From assembly GCF_025060755.1 (NCBI RefSeq), contig NZ_JANYUY010000014.1:62001-126000 (forward strand): a stretch of DNA of 64,000 nt, in the 5' to 3' direction. Origin of the DNA: Paenibacillus doosanensis. GTDB taxonomy: Bacteria > Bacillota > Bacilli > Paenibacillales > NBRC-103111. The notes beneath the pieces are model-generated. The model did not search any database. It was not told the origin of the DNA and saw only the letters and a list, made by a program, of their open reading frames with translations. Shown here one piece after another: positions 16,901-25,077 of this stretch (its first letter is position 1; the number at the start of each line of letters is the position of its first letter). Made by a program: the position numbers and the translations under genes.

Positions 16901-19574
16901 CTCGGCGGACAATACGAAGGGCTTCACCGTCGGCGGCAGCCACAACATCGTGGAAGGCAGCCGGTTCTATGAAAACGGCGATACCGGTCTGCAAATCAGC
17001 CGCACGGACAATTCCGACGATATCGCCGATTGGCCTTCTTATAACCTGATTCTTAACAGCGAATCGTTCGATAACCAAGATCCGTCCAATAATAATGCCG
17101 ACGGTTTTGCCGCCAAATTAACGGCGGGCGTAGGCAATATTTTCCGCGGCTGCATTTCCCACAACAATATTGACGACGGTTGGGATTTGTATACCAAAGC
17201 AGGCTCCGGCGCTATCGGGCCGGTTACCATTGAGAACAGCATTGCGTACCATAACGGCACATTAACCAACGGTACGGTAGGCAGTGGCGACAAGAACGGA
17301 TTTAAACTGGGCGGCGAAGGCATTCACGTTCCGCATTTGATCCGCAACAGCATCGCCTTCGGCAACGGCGCTTACGGGTTTACCAGCAACAGCAATCCGG
17401 GCGTCAAAGCGGAAAACAATATTTCTTTCAACAATGCGGGAGCGAATTTGAACTTCTCCACCTACACGGGGATTCAAACCGACTTTGAGATCAACGGTTT
17501 TGTTTCTTATCAGAAGGATTACACCAGCAAGGATAACTATCCGAAAGAACTGAACTCGGACAGCAACTATATGTTCAACGGCACCGTATCCGCGAATCAA
17601 TCCGGGGTCGTGCTTACGGATGCGAATTTCGTCAGCTTGACGGAAGCCTTGCCTTATGAAAGAGACGCGGCAGGAAATATTATTTGGGGTGATTTCCTGA
17701 AATTCATCGCTCCGATTGTTCCGGCGGTTCCGGCGAATGTAAAAGCAACCGCCGGCGATGGCCAGGTGACTTTAAGCTGGAACACTGTAACGGGAGCTAC
17801 TTATTATAACGTATACAGAAGCGACTTGGAGAACGGGACTTATGTCCAGGTAGGCTCCAGCGTAACCGACGCGACCTACGTAAACAATGGTTTGACCAAC
17901 GGAACGACGTACTATTACCAAGTAACGGCGGTAAACCCAAGCGGAGAGAGCAAGCGCTCCGCAATCGTGAGCGCAACGCCGCAGCAATCGATTCTAGCGC
18001 CTGCAGCGCCGACGGGCTTGAAAGCGACGGGAGGATACTACTCGGTAAGCTTGTCGTGGACGGGGTCGGCAGGAGCAAGCGGTTATCATATTTACCAAAG
18101 CACGGCAGCCGACGGCGCGTTCTCGAAGGTAGCTTCCACCGTAACGGAAGCAGCGTATACCTTAACCGGTTTGAATGCCAAGACGGCCTACTATTACAAA
18201 GTAACGGCATGGAATGCCGCGGGCGAGAGCGATTATTCCGCTCCAGCAAGCGCAATTCCGTCCGGCTCCAATAATAGCGGCTCCCGCGGGGGCGGCGGGG
18301 GAGCCGGGGCTCCATCGACAGGCAACAGCGTGGAAACATCGGACGGCGGCACGAAAATTGTCGGTACGCCAGTGATCGAGACCGTTAACGGGAAGAGCGT
18401 CGCCACGGTCAAACTGGATGCGGCTGCGTTGACGAAGGCTCTGGAAGCCGTCAAGAACGAAGCGGCTCCAACCATTATCGTCGAAGTGAAAACGACGGAG
18501 TCCGTCTCCAGAGTGCAGATTCCTGCAGATGCATTGGCCCAAGCGGCCAAGACGGCTCCTAATGCGGTGCTGTCGATACAAACGGCAAACGCAACCTATG
18601 AATTGCCGCTGAAGGTACTGGATGCGGCCGAACTGGCTAAGCAGCTTGGAACGGAAGCGGAGAAAGTAACGATTAACGTCACGATTGAAAAAGTATCCGG
18701 CAGTGCGCTCAGCGAAATTACAGCTAAAGCGAAGGAAGCGGGAGTGACGCTGCTGTCCGCTCCTATCGAATTTACGATTACGGCGGAAGCCGGAAACCAA
18801 ACGATTGCCGTCAGCGATTTCGGACGCACGTATGTGACAAGAACGATCGTTCTGACGCAGGCGCAAACGGGCGGGTTCGATGAAATTTCAGCGGTCATGT
18901 ACAACCCGCAATCCGGGGAGTTCAGCTTCGTGCCTTCGGTCTTCAAGAACGCAGGAGGAGTGACGACGGCCGCTATCAAGCGGACGGGCAATAGCACGTA
19001 TATGGTTGTTCAAGCAGCCAAAACCTTTGCCGATCTGAAAGGGCATTGGGCGCAAAAGGACGCCGAGCTGCTGGCATCCAAAGGATTGGTCAACGGCATG
19101 ACGGCAACGACGTTTGCTCCGGATAACCGGATCACGCGTGCGGAATTCGCCGCGCTGCTGGTAAGAGCGGCAGGATTGACACCGCAGACGTCGTCTTCAT
19201 TCTCCGATGTCAAAGCTTCCGACTGGTACGCAGGCGCTGTCGGCGCGGCTGCCAAGGCGGGATTGATCGACGGCTTCGAGAACGGAACGTTCCAGCCGAA
19301 CGCAACGATTACCCGTGAACAAATGGCCGTCATGATCGACCGGACCCTCAAGTTCACAGGCAAACAAGGCAATACGAATACCGGCAAGCTTGCCGCATTC
19401 AAAGACAGCTCCACCATCTCGAGCTGGGCTCAAGATGCCGCAGCAGGAGCGGTCAATGCCGGAATCATTAACGGCTTGACCGACACCGAATTCGCGCCAC
19501 GCGAGCAGGCTTCCCGCGCAGAAGCGGCCGTAATGCTCAAGCGGCTGCTGCAATTCGCGGAGCTGATGAACTAA
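13902..19574 (+). CDS. SLH-anchored multidomain family-9 pectate lyase
   Basis: TTG 13902 has AAGGAG 9 nt upstream and starts a clean signal peptide (KRQRWFSLMMSLVLLLSLVPAPAFA). The mature part of about 1865 residues contains, in order, a jelly-roll-like region (about 28-240) and four bacterial Ig-like repeats (240-566), each with a YxxGExxDxxGLxVxAxY-type core. A second copy of the jelly-roll region follows (570-790), then a right-handed beta-helix with PL9 hallmarks (900-1266; NADGFAAKL, HNNIDDGWDLYTK, NGFKLGG). Next are two FN3 domains (1275-1452), a Gly-rich linker and three SLH domains to the end. PL9 enzymes cleave polygalacturonate by beta-elimination; the Lys in DGFAAKL (about residue 1072) is the likely base. 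SLH domains hold it on the cell wall. The gene is monocistronic with its own terminator and a possible cre site. Confidence 0.9.
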   Translation: MKRQRWFSLMMSLVLLLSLVPAPAFADSGEWQFNFFGGNTSSSKNPNPTTDPDGSLIMSASGGKISTGEEGISFYYQTLSLPEDGNFELHAKAKVNSFNADGQNTPGQKSFGLMIRGNIVNGDTPQTSNYVAVGGFGSTSNSANTMQAFYKQGATTTTSGTGTQTKLAMPQGVNPPVPGEEYDLSIKKIGDAYVVSINGQSQTIAPGSLFKDQIYAGLYVSRDAVIAFSDYELKVDSRAPEKLQVSSSAMKTDYLVGESLDTTGLKVTAVYPDKTEAVLTSDDYVISGFDSSNAGTNTLTIHFNGATAEIALHVIALTVTEMDIQYYPAQTVYYTGDTFDPSGFEVLASYSNGKKEKLEADQYTFSIPGAEATDAGFVFNNPGTYTVTVSSVITPAMTASFDVTVKDASVTGLEIKQLPTKTAYFIGETLDLDGLVVYAKYSDNSSVRLLKNEYTVTGLDTSSAGEKYVTLTYKGKTVDIPLTVRVKQPTGIEVTRYPKTTYTVGEAFDAAGLEVSTVYDSGDKEALSGGQYSVDTAAYDSSRAGTYALSIVPADTGLAPISLSITVREAKEYAWKSIRFGQSTSDAKNTVTVNPDGSVKLEAKDGGGKVTGDHDGISFYYTELDASKDNFVLSADITVTEFAKDSYDGQESFGIMARDVNGTAKDSSVFASNIAAVGGFSGGTTKPIGTQLFVRTGVAKPDGTGSKGVQSIMLKNERPTANNTYPKAPYRLTLSKTNSGYTGKLNDGNEEIFFTPDILNVQDSKMYVGFFTARLATIEVSNISLTVTAAESDAPKVEPNPQPATPTFDIVSLDKTSNADYALLLSSNVDGTVTVKQGQQVIAQDAAITGGKTLKIPATLARNSNTNFSVTYLPNDTEYLTSYDKIVRNFTVTMKTYADNGDIYVTPNGSDSGLGTAESPLDLDTAVQFVKPGQKIILADGSYVRNAKLEIKKYNDGTAEAMKYLVAAPGAKPVIDFDKKSEGVVLSGNYWHIKGIDVARSADNTKGFTVGGSHNIVEGSRFYENGDTGLQISRTDNSDDIADWPSYNLILNSESFDNQDPSNNNADGFAAKLTAGVGNIFRGCISHNNIDDGWDLYTKAGSGAIGPVTIENSIAYHNGTLTNGTVGSGDKNGFKLGGEGIHVPHLIRNSIAFGNGAYGFTSNSNPGVKAENNISFNNAGANLNFSTYTGIQTDFEINGFVSYQKDYTSKDNYPKELNSDSNYMFNGTVSANQSGVVLTDANFVSLTEALPYERDAAGNIIWGDFLKFIAPIVPAVPANVKATAGDGQVTLSWNTVTGATYYNVYRSDLENGTYVQVGSSVTDATYVNNGLTNGTTYYYQVTAVNPSGESKRSAIVSATPQQSILAPAAPTGLKATGGYYSVSLSWTGSAGASGYHIYQSTAADGAFSKVASTVTEAAYTLTGLNAKTAYYYKVTAWNAAGESDYSAPASAIPSGSNNSGSRGGGGGAGAPSTGNSVETSDGGTKIVGTPVIETVNGKSVATVKLDAAALTKALEAVKNEAAPTIIVEVKTTESVSRVQIPADALAQAAKTAPNAVLSIQTANATYELPLKVLDAAELAKQLGTEAEKVTINVTIEKVSGSALSEITAKAKEAGVTLLSAPIEFTITAEAGNQTIAVSDFGRTYVTRTIVLTQAQTGGFDEISAVMYNPQSGEFSFVPSVFKNAGGVTTAAIKRTGNSTYMVVQAAKTFADLKGHWAQKDAELLASKGLVNGMTATTFAPDNRITRAEFAALLVRAAGLTPQTSSSFSDVKASDWYAGAVGAAAKAGLIDGFENGTFQPNATITREQMAVMIDRTLKFTGKQGNTNTGKLAAFKDSSTISSWAQDAAAGAVNAGIINGLTDTEFAPREQASRAEAAVMLKRLLQFAELMN

Positions 19575-19612
19575 GCGGATCGCCTTCCTGGCGAACAAGC
19601 GGCTAAGCAAAT

Positions 19613-19650
19613 AAGAGTCTATCCCCCGAGAAAGAGGGATAGACTCTTTT
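19613..19650. terminator. Bidirectional terminator
   Basis: AAGAGTCTATCCC pairs with GGGATAGACTCTTTT. It lies between the convergent pectate lyase and Asn-rich protein genes. Confidence 0.85.
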
Positions 19651-19654
19651 GTTC

Positions 19655-19981
19655 TTAATAACAGAACCATTTCTTCCAAATGTCATACGATTCCTCAGGG
19701 GGGCAGTTGTCCTTATTTTTCTCGTACCAGTCCCGGAATTCATCTTCTTTTCCCCAATAATCATGGTATTCGTTATGCCCTTTGTTGCCGAAGATACGGG
19801 ATAAGAAATCGTTGAACGACTGATTGATCTTGCTGTTGCTGTTATTATTGCTGTTCTTGTTGTTGTTGTAACTGTTGTTGTGGCCGCTGGAGTTGTAACC
19901 GTTTGAAGCGAAGGCGGAAGTCGGCAGTAACAGCGCGCTTACGACTAGAGCTGCGCATACTAATCTTTTGATAGGCGGCAA
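19655..19981 (-). CDS. Small Asn-rich secreted protein, unknown function
   Basis: TTG 19981 has AAAGGAGG about 11 nt upstream and opens a signal peptide (LPPIKRLVCAALVVSALLLPTSAFA). The mature chain of about 83 residues starts with an Asn/Ser-rich low-complexity part (NGYNSSGHNNSYNNNK, then NSNNNSNSK). It ends in a charged aromatic tail (HDYWGKEDEFRDWYEK, then CPPEESYDIWKKWFCY) with two Cys. No family is recognised. A palindromic operator overlaps the predicted -10 box, shared with the lasso and epsC promoters. A role in the biofilm matrix is therefore a reasonable guess, by analogy with SinR control of matrix proteins in B. subtilis. Confidence 0.75.
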   Translation of the reverse strand: MPPIKRLVCAALVVSALLLPTSAFASNGYNSSGHNNSYNNNKNSNNNSNSKINQSFNDFLSRIFGNKGHNEYHDYWGKEDEFRDWYEKNKDNCPPEESYDIWKKWFCY

Positions 19982-20025
19982 GGTGCGAAAGTCCTCCTTT
20001 GTTATGGGATTTAAGTAGGAAAAAA

Positions 20026-20067
20026 GTTCGTTATAAAGAATATACCTCATAATGAACATTTTGAGAA
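20026..20067 (-). promoter_or_regulatory. Promoter of the Asn-rich protein gene with a family-A operator
   Basis: On the minus strand TTCTCA (20062-20067), a 17-bp spacer and TATATT (20039-20044) form a weak promoter. The palindrome ATTCTTTATAACGAAC (20026-20041) overlaps the -10 box. Extra half sites AATGAAC and GAGAAC (plus-strand sense, 20051-20068) lie upstream. Confidence 0.55.
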
Positions 20068-20118
20068 CGAAAAATTTGCCGCTTAAGAAAATATAGCGAT
20101 TCCTATTCGATAAGCGCT

Positions 20119-22881
20119 TTACGTGCCGATAAGTCCAAACGGTTTAAATACGGCCAGCAATCCGATTTCTTTCCACATCATATCGTTATCCGTGATCGTG
20201 CCGCCCGAGGCGGTTGGAAATGCAGGGACCGCGGAGCCGGACGTTCCGTTATTTTGGGCTTCATACACATGCCCTGCCGCAACAATTCGGCTTCCTTTCG
20301 AATAAGCCTTGCCCGCCGACCATGACAAATTGCTCGCATATCCGGCCGTCGTGCAAATCCAACCCACATATCCGCCCGGAGCGGGGGAGGCGTTATAGAT
20401 GATTTGGCCCAGAGCGTATTTACCGCTCACCGGCACGGCGTTCATCCGATTATCGGTCAAGCCCGAGTTGATATCGAGATTGCCCAGCAGGCGGACGGCG
20501 GCGCTCGCATCCATCGTTACGTTGTTGAACAAGCATTCGGCAATCGTCATCGCCCCATCGTATGTGAGCCAGTGGAGATTGATCGCCGTATTTTCCATAT
20601 AGCTCTTTGTAATGGCCGCTGTGTTTGGACTGTCCGGTTTATAAATTTTGGCGTTAAGGAAGGTGCCATTGCTCAAATTAGCGGCCCCGAAATTGACCTG
20701 TACGCCTTGGAATAGCGCGCCGTCAAGGTTAACCTTGGAATAAACGTTATTGGTGCCGAGCGTAATGTCTCCGCCCATAGCGCCTGTCTTGGCTCGCATC
20801 GCTTTGAGATTGCTGATGTGGCTGCTTTGCAAATTTCCCGTGCCTTCAATAATGGTGAGTCCGTCGATTGTGTTGGGTCTTCCGACATAGTTATCCGGCG
20901 GCTTAATGGAGACGTCGCAGTTTTTGACCGTAATGTTTTTTAACGCAGCGCCGGCAACAAGGGGGATAAACCCCGTGCTTCCGTCGTAGTTGTTATTGTC
21001 TCTCCAGTCCTTTTCTACCGTTATATTGGAAATGTAACAGCGACCGTAGTTGTAACGGGATATGTTAAAGCCGCTTGTTCCTGCGTCCGTAATGGTAACT
21101 GGCTTTCCTCCCTTGGTCTCCGATACTTGAAAGCTAATGCTGGTTACATTGACCGTATAGTACAATTTATCGACGCTGATGCCTGAGGGCACCTTACCGA
21201 ACCATTGCTCGAAGCTGATTTGGGCTCCGTTGCCCATGCCGTGAGGAGTGTTGTAGGTAAATGTACCCGTTGTGACGTCGACCGCAGCCGGCATGCCGAA
21301 GTAGCCGTATATGCTGGAGCCGTAGAACAGCCCGTCTTTAATCTGGCAGTTGTCGACAAAAGCCCCCTGGACATTGGACAAATTCAAATGTGCTTTGTTC
21401 AGCACAGCTCCGTTCACGAAATTATTGCCGGATACGGTGAGAGAGCCGCCGATAAACGTGTTGTTGATATATTTGACATACCACTGGTTTTGGTAAGAGC
21501 TGACGCCTCCGACTGTATAGCCTTCGAACGTATTGTTCTGCAGCGTAATGTAAGTACCGTCAGCATTGACGAAATGGCCGCGTGCGTTGTGATGAATATA
21601 ATTATTGTATATATAAATTCGGTAGTTCGTTTCGAGCCCGGAAGTTTGGTTCAGATAGATGCTTTTGAACGGAATATTGCTTTCTCCGACCATCGATTCG
21701 ATATCGATCCCGAACATCGGAGGTATGCCGTTACGAAAGTCGCTGGTCGTCCCGTCGTCGGCATAGCCGATATGATGGATCGTATTGTTCATGACGTAGA
21801 CGTCGTTAGGTCCGCACAGGGACATTCCCTGTCTGCGGCAATGATGGATCGTGCAGTCGTGAATATAAATATGCTGCCCTATCTGTTCCTGGCTATATTG
21901 GGACGGATCGTCGTAATAGACCCCGATGCCCGTCAAAATGCCGTCGCCGGTGCAATTGGCAATCTCGACGCCGCTTACTTCCACATAGTTAGAACTCAGA
22001 ATACCGATACCTAAGCCGCTTTCATGCGTGTAGTAGGAGTTATCGATTTTGGCGCTGATTTGTGCAATCTGCTCGTCGGTTAACGGGGAAGAGGAAATAT
22101 CGATAACGAACACCATCTTGTTCGCGTTATCGATCGTATCGAACCACCCCCGCCCGGTCGGCGCGGCAGGCGCGAATCCGCCGTTATTGCGGAGATTGAC
22201 GAACGTATCCTTGGACACCGTATCTTTGTATTGATAAAAGCTGTACGAGGTTGCGGCGATGCCGTCAATCGACCATAAACGGAAGTTGGACAGAAGTCCC
22301 GGATTGGCATAACGATCAATCACTTCGCTGCGAATGAAATTCGGATCGTCGTTCAGCGAGCCGTCCGCATTGACGCCGCCGCGCGTAAATTTGACAAAGA
22401 TTTCGAACCAATGGTTCTGCTTGTCGCCGATCAGCGTTCCGCCGGAAATTTTGGCGTGCCGGACTCCTTTGACTTCAATTATGCGGTAGCTTGGCGAGGA
22501 ATTGGCCTGCAGCTGCAGAACGCAATCTGCGTGCAGCTCCAGATGCATGCCGCCCGGCATGGAGATGGCGGTTCCATTCGAATCGATCTGCACGCTGTAT
22601 GTCCCTCCGGGCAGCAGGACATGATTGTATCCTTTCTCCTTAGCCCACGCTAATGCATCGTTAATTCCTTTGGTCGTAGCTTCGGGTTCGGTCCCGTCAT
22701 TGCGAATGCCCCAAGACTCCGCCTGGATGAGATAAGAAACAGGGGAGCCCATGCCTGCTTGCAACTGCCCGAGCAGCGTTTTCAGATTCGTGTTCGGGTC
22801 GACATACACGGCATCGGACACCGTAATCGGATATATATATTCGTTGTCGTCGGTTTTTAATTTTTTCAGCTTGCCCTGCAT
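20119..22881 (-). CDS. Tailspike-like right-handed beta-helix protein without signal peptide
   Basis: ATG 22881 follows AGGAGG with 8-nt spacing; a GTG at 22890 lies inside that site. The product has 920 residues. The N-terminus (MQGKLKKLKTDDNEYIYPITVSDAVYVDPNTNLKTLL) resembles attachment segments of phage baseplate or tail proteins. Residues from about 55 form a pectate-lyase-like beta-helix (SWGIRNDGTEPEATTKGINDAL, HDCTIHHCRRQGMSLCG, IYNNYIHHNARGHF). The end (WSAGKAYSKGSRIVAAGHVYEAQNNG) looks like a carbohydrate-binding tail module. There is no secretion signal or SLH domain. It may be a polysaccharide lyase or depolymerase. It is the second gene after an FN3/jelly-roll gene on the same strand. 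Confidence 0.75.
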   Translation of the reverse strand: MQGKLKKLKTDDNEYIYPITVSDAVYVDPNTNLKTLLGQLQAGMGSPVSYLIQAESWGIRNDGTEPEATTKGINDALAWAKEKGYNHVLLPGGTYSVQIDSNGTAISMPGGMHLELHADCVLQLQANSSPSYRIIEVKGVRHAKISGGTLIGDKQNHWFEIFVKFTRGGVNADGSLNDDPNFIRSEVIDRYANPGLLSNFRLWSIDGIAATSYSFYQYKDTVSKDTFVNLRNNGGFAPAAPTGRGWFDTIDNANKMVFVIDISSSPLTDEQIAQISAKIDNSYYTHESGLGIGILSSNYVEVSGVEIANCTGDGILTGIGVYYDDPSQYSQEQIGQHIYIHDCTIHHCRRQGMSLCGPNDVYVMNNTIHHIGYADDGTTSDFRNGIPPMFGIDIESMVGESNIPFKSIYLNQTSGLETNYRIYIYNNYIHHNARGHFVNADGTYITLQNNTFEGYTVGGVSSYQNQWYVKYINNTFIGGSLTVSGNNFVNGAVLNKAHLNLSNVQGAFVDNCQIKDGLFYGSSIYGYFGMPAAVDVTTGTFTYNTPHGMGNGAQISFEQWFGKVPSGISVDKLYYTVNVTSISFQVSETKGGKPVTITDAGTSGFNISRYNYGRCYISNITVEKDWRDNNNYDGSTGFIPLVAGAALKNITVKNCDVSIKPPDNYVGRPNTIDGLTIIEGTGNLQSSHISNLKAMRAKTGAMGGDITLGTNNVYSKVNLDGALFQGVQVNFGAANLSNGTFLNAKIYKPDSPNTAAITKSYMENTAINLHWLTYDGAMTIAECLFNNVTMDASAAVRLLGNLDINSGLTDNRMNAVPVSGKYALGQIIYNASPAPGGYVGWICTTAGYASNLSWSAGKAYSKGSRIVAAGHVYEAQNNGTSGSAVPAFPTASGGTITDNDMMWKEIGLLAVFKPFGLIGT

Positions 22882-22925
22882 AGGTTGCACCTCCTAAATT
22901 AAAAATGGATTGCGCAAGCGGCGCG

Positions 22926-23780
22926 CTAATTGCTCACCCATGTGCCTCCTTGCAGCTTGGCCGTCTGATTGTTGCCGCTTCGATCCGGAACGTCCGGCCC
23001 GGTGAACGGTTTGGTGAAATCATAGTAAGCAATCACATGTCCATTCAACAAAAATTGCACGCTATACAGCAGCCCTTTCATGGGAATGGCTCCGAGCTGG
23101 TTGGAGAATAGAGCGACGGGGGCCTTTCCGGGAGAAACAAGAGATAGAACAACCACGGTGCGCTGTCCGCTCGGGAGCACGGTGGTTGTACCGACCAAGC
23201 TTGTTTTATCTATTCCGTCGACCATCACGGATTTCCAGCCGGACTGCAGGAAATCCCGGCCCGAGCTGTCTCTGCCGAAGGTCGTTAGCGCAATGCCTCT
23301 GGAAGCGTCGAGGTAGGCGGAATAACCTCCCGCTTTCGGAGATGCGTTCATATCCATAATGACGGTATCGAACGACAGCGGTGAAGTCAGAATATATTCG
23401 TTGACGCCGTTCATTGACAAGGCGTAGGTTTGCGCCAAAGTTGTAACCATAACGCTGACACCGCTGGAACTAAGACCGTCTTGACTTTTGGCTCTAACCG
23501 TGAAGGTATATGCGGTTTGCGGGCTTAGGCCGTCTACCGTATACGTCGTGGCGGCTGTTGTCCCTACCGGGGCCGAGCCGTTGTAAATGTCATAAGCCGC
23601 GATAGTCGGCGATGTGCTCGCTGTCCAGGATAAAGTAACCCGGGTAGCTCGTACATCCGCTACGATCAGCTGAGTCACTTCGTTCGGAGGAACGGTGTTG
23701 ATGACGGTAACGCCTTCTCCTCCCGCCCAATCTTCGTAATAAACGGAATTGTCTGCTGGACTGTCATTTTCACCAGCCAT
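22926..23780 (-). CDS. FN3 and jelly-roll domain protein, unknown function
   Basis: ATG 23780 follows AAAGAGGTGATGTCC. The 284-residue product opens MAGENDSPADNSVYYEDW. It then has one fibronectin type III domain (about 38-125; LIVADVRATRVTLSWTAS, TVDGLSPQTAYTFTVRA). A beta-rich C-terminal part ends NGHVIAYYDFTKPFTGPDVPDRSGNNQTAKLQGG, a LamG/concanavalin-like pattern. No signal peptide is seen. It lies 44 bp upstream of the beta-helix gene on the same strand, so the two are probably one transcript. It could be a co-assembling fibre or adhesin; this is inference. Confidence 0.65.
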   Translation of the reverse strand: MAGENDSPADNSVYYEDWAGGEGVTVINTVPPNEVTQLIVADVRATRVTLSWTASTSPTIAAYDIYNGSAPVGTTAATTYTVDGLSPQTAYTFTVRAKSQDGLSSSGVSVMVTTLAQTYALSMNGVNEYILTSPLSFDTVIMDMNASPKAGGYSAYLDASRGIALTTFGRDSSGRDFLQSGWKSVMVDGIDKTSLVGTTTVLPSGQRTVVVLSLVSPGKAPVALFSNQLGAIPMKGLLYSVQFLLNGHVIAYYDFTKPFTGPDVPDRSGNNQTAKLQGGTWVSN

Positions 23781-24170
23781 GGACATCACCTCTTTATTTA
23801 ATGTCGTAAAACCGGAGACAGAATCACAGAGGATAGGGGGATGCAAAATGCTGCCCCCTAAGCTAGCGGCCCAACCGCCGTTAGGCGATGCTTCAAGGAA
23901 GATCGCAAACCTCCCCCTAGTCGATAGAGTGTTTATTGCCATAAAGGAAAATATAAGTTATCGGGGGTCCCGCCAAGAATCAATTCAAATAGAACCGGAC
24001 ACGCAGGTTCATGCATCGTGGAAAGGCAACGAATATAAGCTGTTCTCAAAGTATAATATGTCCCAAAAATTGGAATTGTGAATGGGCATTTCATTCATCA
24101 TTGTATGCTAAAGAGAACGAAGGCAGCGTTCGACGGTAAGTTTCAAGACGGTGTTTTTAATTCTGTGAAA
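23781..24170. other. Intergenic region, possible structured leader on the minus strand
   Basis: No gene is seen. On the minus strand the stretch 23834-23860 folds as TAGGGGG-CA-GCA-TTT-TGC-AT-CCCCCTA. Further stems (GCGAT/ATCGC near 23885-23910, GGCGG/CCGC-type near 23865-23880) lie just upstream in the likely 5' leader of the FN3 gene. No known riboswitch motif was recognised. Confidence 0.35.
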
Positions 24171-24172
24171 TT

Positions 24173-24268
24173 TGATACAAAATGGATCAAACCCTAGGAA
24201 AACGCTGTTGACATGATACAAAAAGTGTCATAAAGTAGTATCTATAGCCAATGATACAAAAGGTATCA
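24173..24268 (+). promoter_or_regulatory. epsA promoter with three family-B operators
   Basis: TTGACA (24208-24213), a 17-bp spacer and TAAAGT (24231-24236) form the promoter. Three 17-bp palindromes occur: TGATACAAAATGGATCA (24173-24189), TGATACAAAAAGTGTCA (24214-24230) and TGATACAAAAGGTATCA (24252-24268). The middle one fills the spacer exactly. Start-to-start distances are 41 and 38 bp, close to whole helical turns. Binding by a SinR-like protein is inferred. Confidence 0.72.
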
Positions 24269-24315
24269 ATGAAGCCGGGAGTTAGCTGAAAGAATACTTC
24301 CTACGGAGGAGAAGC

Positions 24316-25077
24316 ATGGAAATTAATTTAAAAGAGTATATCATGATGATAAAAAAGCGGCTGTGGATTGTCGTACTATTCGTACTTGCCTCCACGATGT
24401 TGACCGCCTTCTACAGCACCGTCAACTATCAGCCCGTCTATATGGCCGCAACCAAATTGATCGTTAACAAAACGAGCGAAAAGGACATGACGGGCAAGGA
24501 GCAAATCGATTATGCGGCGATCGGCGTCAATATTGCTCTCATCAATACATATAAGGAAATTATTAAAACCCCCGCCATTATGGATAAAGTCGTGCAGCGC
24601 TATCCCGACCTGAACTTGTCCGCAGAACAACTCATCGCTATGACCAACGTATCCGATTTGCATGAAACCCAGGTTATGACGATCGTTGCCCAGAGCGGCT
24701 CCTATGAAAAAGCGGTCAAAATTGCCAATGCCGTCTCCGATGTGTTCCAGACGGAAATTCCCAAAATTATGAAGGTCGATAACGTAACGATATTAAATCG
24801 GGCCAAGATGCAAGACAACCCCGTCCCCATTAACAAAAAATCGAACCAATACATCGTATTAAGCTTCGCTGCCTCGCTGGTCATTTCTATCGGAATCATC
24901 TTTTTATTAGAAGCTTTGGACGATACGGTCAAGACGGAGGATGATGTGCGCGAAATGTTCGGAGCGTCGACTCTGGCTCTGATTCCCAAATTGAAGGATA
25001 AAGAGATAAATGCGGGCAAACGAAGCAAGTCCCGAAGGAAGGTAGGTGAGGTTGCACATGCCAAAACCATCCAATAG
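24316..25077 (+). CDS. epsA: Polysaccharide chain-length modulator (Wzz/YveK type)
   Basis: This 253-residue protein has TM helix 1 at about 19-38 (LWIVVLFVLASTMLTAFYS), an extracellular Wzz domain and TM helix 2 near 178-198 (YIVLSFAASLVISIGIIFLL). A cytoplasmic tail follows (EALDDTVKTEDDVREMFG). Family knowledge: it pairs with the BY-kinase EpsB to control polymer length and export. ATG 24316 follows GGAGGAGAAGC. Its end overlaps the epsB start by 20 nt. It is the first gene of the exopolysaccharide region. Confidence 0.92.
   Translation: MEINLKEYIMMIKKRLWIVVLFVLASTMLTAFYSTVNYQPVYMAATKLIVNKTSEKDMTGKEQIDYAAIGVNIALINTYKEIIKTPAIMDKVVQRYPDLNLSAEQLIAMTNVSDLHETQVMTIVAQSGSYEKAVKIANAVSDVFQTEIPKIMKVDNVTILNRAKMQDNPVPINKKSNQYIVLSFAASLVISIGIIFLLEALDDTVKTEDDVREMFGASTLALIPKLKDKEINAGKRSKSRRKVGEVAHAKTIQ

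Noticed and set aside
16095-17078. Antisense open frame of about 327 codons within the pectate lyase gene
   Set aside because: The sense strand encodes a continuous beta-helix domain; the antisense frame shows no motif or start signal.
19651-19667. GTTCTTAATAACAGAAC, similar to the family-A operator
   Set aside because: It has an extra base that breaks the 16-bp spacing and lies at the 3' end of a gene next to a terminator, where an operator makes little sense.
20119-23780. Prophage tail region
   Set aside because: Only two tail-like genes are present, with no capsid, terminase, holin, integrase or attachment sites around them.
24053-24083. Minus-strand promoter for the FN3 gene (TTCACA and TATTAT)
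   Set aside because: The spacer is 19 bp and the boxes are weak; evidence is too thin to list as a feature.
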